The notes beneath the pieces are model-generated. The model did no database searches and was not told the origin of the DNA. It was given only the letters and a program-made list of their open reading frames with translations. Of a stretch of DNA of 5,777 nt, positions 1-5,742 are shown piece by piece; within the stretch, counting starts at the first letter, position 1; every line of letters begins with the position of its first letter. Location of the stretch: NCBI GenBank assembly GCA_003164475.1, contig PLTL01000367.1, positions 1-5,777 of the forward strand, written 5' to 3'. The stretch comes from Candidatus Dormiibacterota bacterium (GTDB taxonomy: Bacteria; Chloroflexota; Dormibacteria; UBA8260; Bog-877). Made by a program: the position numbers and the translations under genes.

Positions 1-312
1 CACCGGCTGAGCGGTCGGCATGGTGCTAGACGACCAGCGATTGGCCACGGGCAGCGAAAGCGGCGAGCTCATCAAGGTAGGCATGTTTGACTGCCTTCGT
101 CCCAGTTCGCACGTCGCCGTGCAGCGCTCGCCGAATGCCATGTCGGGATCAGCGAAAATGAGCTCACAGCCCGCAGTAGCCGCCAGCACCGCCGCCTCGC
201 ACGCTGCGGTGCCCTGCCGCCGACGCGCCTTCTCCGGGGGTCCCGGCTCCACGGCTTCATGGGCCTCCAGCCCATTCGCTGGCTTGGACTTCGCTATGTT
301 CATCACGGTCAT
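1..312 (-). pseudogene. Decayed remnant of an uncharacterised protein gene with a DPD...DEL...GQSLVV motif pattern, running off the left edge
   Basis: Two parts of one protein appear in different minus-strand frames. From an ATG at 312 (or 303), the first frame reads through AAVLAATAGCELIFADPD (LIFADPD at 142-162) to about position 105. The similarity then moves to another frame, which reads KHAYLDELAAFAARGQSLVV at 29-88, hits TAG at 26-28, and resumes with HHADRS. I recall uncharacterised proteins with the order DPDNG, a Lys-rich turn, (K)HxYxDEL, RGQSLVVYHH; there the TAG sits at the expected Tyr (TAY to TAG) and a one-base loss near 98-108 explains the frame change. The usual Asn-Gly after DPD is Met-Ala here, another sign of decay. 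The N-terminal part resembles nothing I know and may be truncated. The first frame stays open to the window edge, so a divergent intact gene cannot be fully excluded. Function is unknown. It lies downstream of ssrA on the same strand. Confidence 0.45.
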
Positions 313-482
313 CCTGAGTGTCCCCCGGCTCCGCCCTCAGGTGGGTAATTACCGAGGCATGCTTCTCTCACCCCAGGTTGGCACACGGGGGCGGTGCCCA
401 GATTCGCCAGCTTCAGCGACGCTCCAGAGCCCCAAAATCGGCCCCTCACGAGCAACGCGTGCACCTCGCCGTGCAACACCCC

Positions 483-871
483 TGGTGGAGGCGCCGGGAT
501 TCGAACCCGGGTCCGAGAACGCGTCCCGCGAGACCTCTACGTGTGTAGCCCGGGAACTGATCTCGCCACCTGGACGCCCCCGGACGGGCTCCCAGCCGAC
601 CAGCCCCAGTTAGAGTCCCCGGGAACGCTGAGGCGCCACTCCCGAGCGAGCCCGCTGTATTTGCGTCGGGTCCGGAAGCCGCGGGCGCTCTTCCGGTCGA
701 CGTCGGGCCTAAGCCCGAGCTTTCGGCTTGGCTGCTAGATCAGATCAGGCAGCGTAGGCCAGAGCCGGTTGGCTCGAGTGGTTGGCAGTTAATGCCTTTT
801 CCCGGTTTTACGAGCCCGGGGCTCGACACGCCATCTCGCAACCCACGTCCCCGTCGAAGCCACACGCCCCC
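483..871 (-). ncRNA. ssrA: tmRNA (transfer-messenger RNA, SsrA)
   Basis: This RNA of about 389 nt enters ribosomes stalled on broken mRNA, accepts alanine, and supplies a short frame encoding a degradation tag. The 5' end GGGGGCG (865-871) pairs with CGCCTCC (487-493). The pairing includes a G-U at the third pair, the AlaRS identity element. A discriminator A and an encoded CCA (483-485) follow. The D-like region has the conserved GGCTTCGAC. The T arm is CCGGG-TTCGAAT-CCCGG (494-510), preceded by the tmRNA hallmark CTACACACGTAG (537-548) and a CTCGGAC stretch. Helix 2 forms between GCGAGA (834-839) and TCTCGC (528-533). Pseudoknot 1 is visible as GAGCC-CCGG-GGCTC followed by GTAAAA and CCGGG. 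The middle is GC-rich and should hold the further pseudoknots, which I did not fold. It starts 20 bases after smpB, the gene for its protein partner. It is a one-piece, standard-format tmRNA. Confidence 0.96.
745..786 (-). other. tmRNA tag-peptide reading frame, probably ANHSSQPALAYAA then TGA
   Basis: This is the internal mRNA-like frame of the tmRNA, adding a proteolysis tag to stalled proteins. It ends GCT-CTG-GCC-TAC-GCT-GCC-TGA (stop at 745-747). The resume codon is inferred as GCC at 784-786, because the preceding TTAACT matches the ATAACT before the GGC resume codon in Bacillus subtilis. That gives 13 residues, close to other tags. An in-frame GCA nine bases upstream would give a 16-residue tag beginning ALT; I consider it less likely. 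The C-terminus is Tyr-Ala-Ala rather than the common Leu-Ala-Ala. Confidence 0.75.
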
Positions 872-890
872 ACGAGAAGGTTGCCAGAGA

Positions 891-896
891 ACTATA
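891..896 (-). promoter_or_regulatory. Possible -10 element for ssrA, overlapping the smpB stop codon
   Basis: TATAGT matches the TATAAT consensus at five of six positions and contains the smpB stop TAG. It lies 19 bases before the mature tmRNA 5' end. Transcription would start about 12 bases upstream of it, leaving a short leader for RNase P to remove. No good -35 hexamer is visible 16-18 bases upstream. The tmRNA could instead be processed from an smpB read-through transcript. Confidence 0.35.
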
Positions 897-1368
897 CCCC
901 GGTCTTCCACTCCCTACGCACCGCCCGCTCCATCTGGCGCCGGGCCTCGCGCTCGGCCAGCGCCGCCCGCTTGTCGTAGGTGCGCTTGCCCTGCCCAACT
1001 GCCAGCCCCACTTTGACGTGGTTGTGGGAGAGGTGCAGGTCCAGGGGAACCACCGCCACCCCCGGCTGCCGCACCATCCCCGCCAGACGGTTGATCTCGC
1101 GGCGGTGGAGCAGGAGTCGGCGGGAGCGCCCGGGCTCATGGTTCTGGCGGTTGCCGAATGCGTAGGGCTGAATGTGGGCACCATGGAGCCACGCCTCGCC
1201 GTGCTCGATCCGGACATAGGCCTCGGTGATCTGGGCCCCGCCCTGGCGCAGCGACCGGATCTCGGTCCCCCGCAGCTCGATCCCCGCCTCGATCTGCTCC
1301 AGGATCAGGTACTCGTGCCGGGCCCGGCGGTTCTTGGCCAGCAGCCGCTCGACCTCGGCCTCAGGCAC
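892..1368 (-). CDS. smpB: SsrA-binding protein SmpB
   Basis: SmpB binds the tRNA-like domain of tmRNA and brings it to stalled ribosomes, where its C-terminal tail sits in the empty mRNA channel. The product is 158 residues from the chosen start, a normal length. Family blocks appear in order: NRRARHEYLILEQIEAGIEL, GTEIRSLR, ITEAYVRIEHGEAWL, the PYAFGNRQNHEP and RRLLLHRREINRL blocks, VPLDLHLSHNHVKV, and GQGKRTYDKR with a basic tail. YDKR stands where YDKR or HDKR is usual. I chose the GTG at 1366-1368: GAGGTG lies six bases ahead of it, and the start then overlaps the fmt stop by 8 bases. A GTG at 1375-1377 would add three residues but has a poorer ribosome-binding site. The tmRNA gene follows after 20 bases. 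The identification is secure; only the exact start is open. Confidence 0.95.
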   Translation of the reverse strand: MPEAEVERLLAKNRRARHEYLILEQIEAGIELRGTEIRSLRQGGAQITEAYVRIEHGEAWLHGAHIQPYAFGNRQNHEPGRSRRLLLHRREINRLAGMVRQPGVAVVPLDLHLSHNHVKVGLAVGQGKRTYDKRAALAEREARRQMERAVRREWKTGV

Positions 1369-2299
1369 GATCCCCACCTCGGCCCACCCGCTGGCGCCCT
1401 CTGAGGAAGGCGCCAGGGCTCATGGCCGGGCCTCCGGGCGGCTGGATCAGCTCCACCCGAAAGGCTGCGTCCCCAGTCCCCACCAGGAGCCAATCGTGCC
1501 CCTGCTCCAGCAGCTCGCCGGGGGTGGCGGCGATCGCTTCCGAGGACAGATCCTCGGGCGCGCCGCGGAGCAGCTTCACCCGCACGCCTCCCAGCGGCAC
1601 CGTCACCCCCGGCCAGGGAAGGAGGGCCCGGAGGTGCCGGTCGATCTCGTCGGAGCCGAGCTCCCACTCCAGGCGACCGGCCTGCCTTCCCAAACGGTGC
1701 GCGTAGGTGGCGCCGGACTCCAGCTGGGGGATCTCCTCCACCCCCTCCCCCTCAAGGCGGTCCAGCACCTGGACGGCCAGTTGCGCACCCAGCTGGGCCA
1801 GCCTGACCGTGAACTGGGCAGTTGTCGCCCCGGCCGGGACCGGGAGCGCCTGCTGGGCCAGGATCGGGCCGGCGTCCATCCTCTCCCCCATCCGAAAGAC
1901 GGTAACCCCGGTTCGGTAGTCGCCGGCCAAGATCGCGGCCGCGACCGGCGAGGCTCCCCGATGTCGGGGCAGGAGCGACGGATGCACCCCCAGCCCGCCA
2001 TGGGCGAGCGAGCGGAGAACGTCGAGCGGGACCAGCTGACCGTAGGCTGCAACCACCAGGGCCTCCGGCTCCAGCTTGGCCGGCGACTCCCGCCAGAAGT
2101 CCCAGGTGAGCCTCGATGGTTGCTCCACCGGCAGACCCAGTCTCCGCGCCTCCTCCTTCACCGGCCGAGGGGCGGCTGCGCCTCGGCTACCGGCGCGGTC
2201 GGGCGCGGTCAGGACCTGGGTCACCTGGTGGTCCGAGGCCGCCAGCGCCCGCAGCACCGGCACCGAGAACTCCGCCGAGCCGGCGAACACGACGCGCAC
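1361..2299 (-). CDS. fmt: Methionyl-tRNA formyltransferase
   Basis: Fmt transfers a formyl group from 10-formyltetrahydrofolate to Met-tRNA(fMet), making the bacterial initiator tRNA in the cytoplasm. The 312-residue product has the usual length. The N-terminal Rossmann-type transferase domain shows VVFAGSAEFSVPVL (3-16), APDRAGSRG (32-40), VVAAYGQLVP (82-91), VHPSLLPRHRGASP (105-118), GVTVFRM (131-137) and MDAGPIL (141-147). A C-terminal OB-like domain begins near 205 and includes LLPWPGVTV (226-234) and FLRG (298-301). Of the catalytic Asn-His-Asp triad, His106 and Asp142 are present, but Asn is replaced by Gly104 (codon GGG, 1988-1990). The E. coli residues N108, H110 and D146 align at a constant offset of four, so this is not a misalignment. 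The GTG start has GGAGGTG five bases upstream. The gene follows priA after 128 bases without an intervening def, and runs into smpB. Overall similarity supports Fmt, but activity needs the missing residue explained. Confidence 0.93.
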   Translation of the reverse strand: MRVVFAGSAEFSVPVLRALAASDHQVTQVLTAPDRAGSRGAAAPRPVKEEARRLGLPVEQPSRLTWDFWRESPAKLEPEALVVAAYGQLVPLDVLRSLAHGGLGVHPSLLPRHRGASPVAAAILAGDYRTGVTVFRMGERMDAGPILAQQALPVPAGATTAQFTVRLAQLGAQLAVQVLDRLEGEGVEEIPQLESGATYAHRLGRQAGRLEWELGSDEIDRHLRALLPWPGVTVPLGGVRVKLLRGAPEDLSSEAIAATPGELLEQGHDWLLVGTGDAAFRVELIQPPGGPAMSPGAFLRGRQRVGRGGDRA

Positions 2300-2304
2300 C
2301 GAGA

Positions 2305-2311
2305 CACCTCC
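2305..2311 (-). promoter_or_regulatory. Strong Shine-Dalgarno sequence of fmt
   Basis: GGAGGTG lies five bases before the GTG at 2297-2299 and fixes the fmt start. It is the clearest ribosome-binding site in the window. This fits fmt initiating independently, since it is separated from priA by a real spacer, whereas priA and smpB overlap their upstream genes. Confidence 0.7.
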
Positions 2312-2366
2312 AGAACTGCGATGGCCCTCGCTGCCCTCGGGGCCGGCAGGGTAGGCTCACAGTCTC

Positions 2367-2412
2367 CCAGCCCCAGAGCCGGTCTGCACTGCCCGGCCGG
2401 ATCCGGGGCTGG
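2367..2412. repeat. Inverted repeat (8-bp outer arms, 5-bp inner stem) in the priA-fmt spacer
   Basis: CCAGCCCC at 2367-2374 is perfectly complementary to GGGGCTGG at 2405-2412. Inside, GCCGG (2378-2382) can pair with CCGGC (2393-2397) around a ten-base loop. On the transcribed minus strand no T run follows, so it is not a standard intrinsic terminator. It may be an RNA-processing or attenuating hairpin between priA and fmt, or chance in GC-rich DNA. The rest of the 128-base spacer shows no gene or clear promoter. Confidence 0.4.
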
Positions 2413-2427
2413 CGGTAACGACCCGGG

Positions 2428-4434
2428 TCAGGCGGGATCGACATCGATGGCCCAGCCCCGCCCTGAGGGGAGGTAGGGCCGAACCGCCTCCAGCCGGGGC
2501 GCCCGGATGGTCAGCTGCCAGCGGTAGAGGGAGCGGAGCCGGGGGATGAAGGCGGGACTCGGGCCCATCACCTCGACCCCGGTCCCCTCCAGCAGGCGCC
2601 GCAAGCGCTCTGCCTCCAGCTCGGCCTCGTCGTGGGCCTGCCGCTCCAGCTCGGAGCTGCGGGTGAGCACCAGCAGCCTGGTGAACGGGGGAAAGTGGAG
2701 CTGCCGCCGCGCCTCCAGCTCCAACTCGGCGAAGCCCTCGTAGTCGTGGGCGCTGGCCAGCTGGACCGCGGAATGGTCGGGGCTGTAGGTCTGGAGGATC
2801 ACCTGGGCGGGCTCATCACCCCGCCCGGCCCGCCCGGCGACCTGGGTCAGGAGGGAGAAGGTCCGCTCGGCGGCCCGGAAGTCCGGGAAGTGCAGGGCGA
2901 TGTCGGCGTTGACGATCCCCACCAGCCGCACCCCGGGCAGGTCCCAGCCCTTGGCCACCATCTGGGTCCCGATCAGCAGATCGGCGCCACGGCTCGCGAA
3001 AGCCTCGTAGATCTCCCGGTGGGCATCACGGTGACCGACCGTGTCCCGGTCCATGCGCAGGATCCGGGCCTGGGGCCACCGCTCTCTGGCCTCGGCCTCG
3101 ATCCGCTCGGTGCCGGCACCCAGGGCCCGAAGCAGCCGGCTCCCGCACGTGGGGCAGAGCTCGGGCAGCTCCACCTGGTGGTCGCAGTAGTGGCAGGCGC
3201 AGATCCGGCCCGCCTGGTGCAGGGTGAGCGAGACCGAGCAGTTGGGGCAGCCCAGGGCCTCGCCACAGCTCCGGCAGAGCACCACGCTGGAGGTGCCCCG
3301 CCGGTTGAGGAAGAGGATCCCCTGGCCCCCCTCCTTGAGGGTCTCGGTGACCAGCTCGGCGAGCCGCCGGGAGAAGGGCGAGCGGTTGCCCCAGGCCAGC
3401 TCCTCGCGGAGGTCCACCACCTCCACCGGGGGGAGCGGCCTGCCGCCGAACCTCTCCGCCAGCCGGAGCAGCCGCAGGCCCTTGCCCCCGACCGCCTGGT
3501 GGTAAGACTCCAGCCTGGGGGTGGCGCTGCCCAGAACCACCGGAACCGAGAGGATCCGGCCCAGGTGGCAGGCGACGTCGGCCGCCTGGTACCGGGGCAT
3601 GGCGTCGTACTGCTTGTACGAGGAGGAGTCCTCCTCGTCCACGATCACCACCCCAGGCTGGGGCATGGGCGCGAAGATCGCGCTCCGGGAGCCCACCACC
3701 ACCTTGGCTTCGCCAGCCCTCACCCTTCGCCACTCCCTCCCCCGCGCGGAGGGCGAGAGCCCGGAGTGGAGCACCGCCACCACCCCGGGAAAGTGGACCG
3801 CGAACCGCTTCTCGGTCTGGGGGGTGAGCGAGATCTCCGGCACCAGCACGATGGCCCCCTTGCCCTGGGCCAGGGCGGCCTTGATGGCGGCCAGGTAGAC
3901 CTCCGTCTTGCCCGAGCCGGTGACCCCGAAGAGGAGGAACTCCTCGGACCTGGACCAGGAGATGGCGTCCCGGATGGGGGCGAACACCAAGTCCTGCTGG
4001 GGCGTCAGCACCAGCTCGGCCTGGCTGGGAGGGGAGGGCGCTGCCCGCAATGCACCGTCCCGGGCCCGGGAGCGGCGCGTCGAGCTCGGCTTGCCGGTGC
4101 GGAGTGCCGGCGGGATCATGGCCCGAACCACCTCCGGCAGGGGGCAGAGGTAGTGGGACGCGATCCACTGGGCCAGACTGATCTGGTGGGGCAGCAGCAG
4201 CGGCTGCTCGTCCCGGATCCGCTCCAGGGGCCGGAGATCGCCCACCGGGGAGTCCTCCACCAGCTCGACCACGAAGGCGAAGACCCGTCGCCGGCCGAAG
4301 GGCACCACCACCCGCTGGCCCAGGCGGATCTGATCGGCAAGCTCCGGGGGAACCTGGTAGTCGTAGAGGCCGGAGGGCGGCCCAGCGGGGAGGTCAGGGG
4401 AGACGCGGGCGACCCTGGGGACGCGCGCCGTCAC
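2428..4434 (-). CDS. priA: Primosomal protein N' (PriA), replication-restart DNA helicase
   Basis: PriA recognises collapsed replication forks and reloads the replicative helicase. The 668-residue product begins with a 3'-DNA-binding domain (about 8-60: SGLYDYQVP, GQRVVVPFG), then a winged-helix region with LAQWIASHYLCPLPEVVRAM (87-106). The SF2 helicase core has Walker A GVTGSGKT (170-177), VPEISLTPQ (198-206), motif II DEED (266-269), SYKQ (272-275) and GSAT (302-305). Eight zinc cysteines are present: C387, C390, C396, C399, C414, C417, C427 and C430; C412 is an extra one. Late motifs are GTQMVAKGWD (489-498) and QVAGRAGRG (531-539), and the C-terminal domain has YRWQL (637-641). The E. 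coli protein is 732 residues, so this one is somewhat short. Motif II is odd: DEED followed by SSSYKQ replaces the usual DEEHDSSYKQ. The GTG start shares GTGA with the coaBC stop and has no Shine-Dalgarno sequence, so translation probably depends on coupling to coaBC. Confidence 0.96.
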   Translation of the reverse strand: MTARVPRVARVSPDLPAGPPSGLYDYQVPPELADQIRLGQRVVVPFGRRRVFAFVVELVEDSPVGDLRPLERIRDEQPLLLPHQISLAQWIASHYLCPLPEVVRAMIPPALRTGKPSSTRRSRARDGALRAAPSPPSQAELVLTPQQDLVFAPIRDAISWSRSEEFLLFGVTGSGKTEVYLAAIKAALAQGKGAIVLVPEISLTPQTEKRFAVHFPGVVAVLHSGLSPSARGREWRRVRAGEAKVVVGSRSAIFAPMPQPGVVIVDEEDSSSYKQYDAMPRYQAADVACHLGRILSVPVVLGSATPRLESYHQAVGGKGLRLLRLAERFGGRPLPPVEVVDLREELAWGNRSPFSRRLAELVTETLKEGGQGILFLNRRGTSSVVLCRSCGEALGCPNCSVSLTLHQAGRICACHYCDHQVELPELCPTCGSRLLRALGAGTERIEAEARERWPQARILRMDRDTVGHRDAHREIYEAFASRGADLLIGTQMVAKGWDLPGVRLVGIVNADIALHFPDFRAAERTFSLLTQVAGRAGRGDEPAQVILQTYSPDHSAVQLASAHDYEGFAELELEARRQLHFPPFTRLLVLTRSSELERQAHDEAELEAERLRRLLEGTGVEVMGPSPAFIPRLRSLYRWQLTIRAPRLEAVRPYLPSGRGWAIDVDPA

Positions 4435-5705
4435 CGGGAAGGGGGCTGGCTCGGGAGCTCACCGGCCAGCCGCTGGGCCTCGTCCAGGATCTGAGCCGCG
4501 ATCTGGGACTTCGGCTGCCAGCCCAGCTCGACCACCCGTCCATCCCGGGCCAGAAGGGTGGCCTCGGCCGAATCCCCCCCCATCGCCGAGTGCTCACCGG
4601 AGACCGGGTTGGCCACCATCAGGTCGCAGCCCTTGCTGCGCAGCTTGGCCAGGCCCCGCTGGCGCACCTCCTCGGTCTCGGCGGCGAATCCCACCACGAT
4701 GCAGCCGGGTGGCCGCTCCGCCATCAGCTGGGCCAGGATGTCCGCATTCCGGACCAGCCGCAGCTCCAGCACCGCCGCCTGCCCGCGGTGGATCTTGCGT
4801 TCGGAGGGTCTCTCCACCCGGAAGTCCGCGACCGCGGCGGCCATCAGCAGGAGGCGGGCTCGGGGGAGCAGCCGGCGGCACGCCTCCAGCATCTGGGCAG
4901 CGGTCTCCACCCTGGTGATCGCGACCCGGGGCAGCTCCGGCTGGACTTCAGCGGCCGTGACCAGATGGACCGTGGCGCCCCTGGCCGCCGCTTCGGCGGC
5001 CAGCTTCTCCCCCATCCGCCCGCTGCTGCGGTTGCCCAGGTAGCGGACCGGGTCGATCGGCTCACGGGTGCCTCCGGCGGTCACCAGCACCTCCCAGCCG
5101 CGAAGTGGCCCGTCGGCCCCCAGGAGTTCAAGCACCGCAGCCAGGATCTGCGCCGGCTCGGCCATGCGCCCCTCCCCCTCCCTGCCCGAGGCGAGCCGGC
5201 CCCGGACCGGCCCTACCACCTGGGCGCCCCTTTCGACCAGGGTCGCCAGGTTCTCCTGGGTGGCCGGGCTCCGCCACATCCCGGTCTCCATGGCCGGGGC
5301 CAGGATCACCGGGGCCGAGCTGGCCAGCAGGCTGGCGCTGACCACGTCGTCGGCAAGCCCGGCCGCCAGCCGGGCCAGGGTGGAGGCGGTGGCCGGCACC
5401 ACCAGGTGACACTCGGCCCAGCTGGCCAGCTCGATGTGGGCCATCCCATGGCCCTCTCCCTCCTCCTCCGCGCCGCGGCCGCGCCTGGCCGGCAGCAGCC
5501 GCCAGGCCACCCGATTGCCCGAGAGCGCCCGCAGGGTTGTCGGAGAGATGAACGAGGTGGCCGCCGGGGTCATGGCGACCCGGACCTCGGCACCCTGGCG
5601 GCGGAGCGAGGTGATCAGCTCGGGCACCTTGACCACCGCCACCCCCCCGCAGACGTGGAGGGCGATCCTCCTCCCCTCCAGCGGCGCTCGTCCCAGCTCA
5701 GCCAT
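4431..5705 (-). CDS. coaBC: Bifunctional phosphopantothenoylcysteine decarboxylase / phosphopantothenate-cysteine ligase
   Basis: CoaBC makes 4'-phosphopantetheine for coenzyme A: CoaB joins cysteine to phosphopantothenate using CTP, and CoaC decarboxylates the product using FMN. The 424-residue protein has the usual fused order. The CoaC domain (about 12-190) shows a flavin-binding start with CGGVAVVK (19-26), catalytic His90 in AHIEL, PATASTLARLAAGLADD (104-120), PAMETGMW (137-144) and GRLASGREGEGRM (169-181). The CoaB domain (about 200-415) shows TAGGTREPIDPVRYLGNRSSG (209-229), AAAVADF (289-295), Lys304, GFAAETEE and MVANPVSG. E. coli H75, N210, A275 and K289 align at a constant offset of 15 (H90, N225, A290, K304). 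At the same offset, E. coli N125 is Glu140 and C158 is Ser173, so two CoaC active-site residues differ. A charged low-complexity stretch (73-87, Arg- then Glu-rich) interrupts the CoaC domain. The ATG start lacks a clear Shine-Dalgarno sequence. The stop overlaps priA. Confidence 0.95.
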   Translation of the reverse strand: MAELGRAPLEGRRIALHVCGGVAVVKVPELITSLRRQGAEVRVAMTPAATSFISPTTLRALSGNRVAWRLLPARRGRGAEEEGEGHGMAHIELASWAECHLVVPATASTLARLAAGLADDVVSASLLASSAPVILAPAMETGMWRSPATQENLATLVERGAQVVGPVRGRLASGREGEGRMAEPAQILAAVLELLGADGPLRGWEVLVTAGGTREPIDPVRYLGNRSSGRMGEKLAAEAAARGATVHLVTAAEVQPELPRVAITRVETAAQMLEACRRLLPRARLLLMAAAVADFRVERPSERKIHRGQAAVLELRLVRNADILAQLMAERPPGCIVVGFAAETEEVRQRGLAKLRSKGCDLMVANPVSGEHSAMGGDSAEATLLARDGRVVELGWQPKSQIAAQILDEAQRLAGELPSQPPSR

Positions 5706-5714
5706 CTCGACGCA

Positions 5715-5742
5715 ATTGTGGCAGGCGGCCGCGCCGGGTCAG
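5715..5742 (-). promoter_or_regulatory. Weak candidate promoter for coaBC that would give a nearly leaderless mRNA
   Basis: CTGACC (5737-5742, four of six to TTGACA) and CACAAT (5715-5720, four of six to TATAAT) are 16 bases apart. The -10 ends nine bases before the coaBC ATG, so transcription would start about three bases before it. This fits the absence of a Shine-Dalgarno sequence, but both boxes are poor and could be chance. The -35 overlaps the possible stop codon of the upstream gene. Confidence 0.2.

Noticed and set aside
344..353. Perfect ten-base palindrome GGTAATTACC
   Set aside because: It is AT-richer than its surroundings and could be an operator, but it is single, short and unsupported by a nearby promoter or intact gene.
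460..475. Hairpin TGCAC-CTCGCC-GTGCA just after ssrA as a terminator
   Set aside because: The stem is only five pairs and no T run follows on the minus strand. A similar five-pair stem at 380-398 has the same problem.
575..581. CGCCCCC that could be taken as an alternative 5' end, giving a tRNA-like RNA of about 100 nt
   Set aside because: The copy at 865-871 is followed by the conserved GGCTTCGAC, pseudoknot 1 and a tag frame, so the full 389-nt tmRNA is the right reading.
20..613. Plus-strand frame of 197 codons at the left end
   Set aside because: It runs into the tmRNA on the opposite strand and has no recognisable motif, while the minus strand of 1-312 carries protein-like motifs.
1226..2476. 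Long open plus-strand frame (416 codons) opposite smpB and fmt
   Set aside because: It covers parts of two recognised genes on the other strand and shows low-complexity composition without motifs.
2632..4494. Very long open plus-strand frame (620 codons) opposite priA
   Set aside because: It is the antisense shadow of a clear priA; the product is Gly/Pro/His-rich with no recognisable domain. High GC content removes stop codons from such frames.
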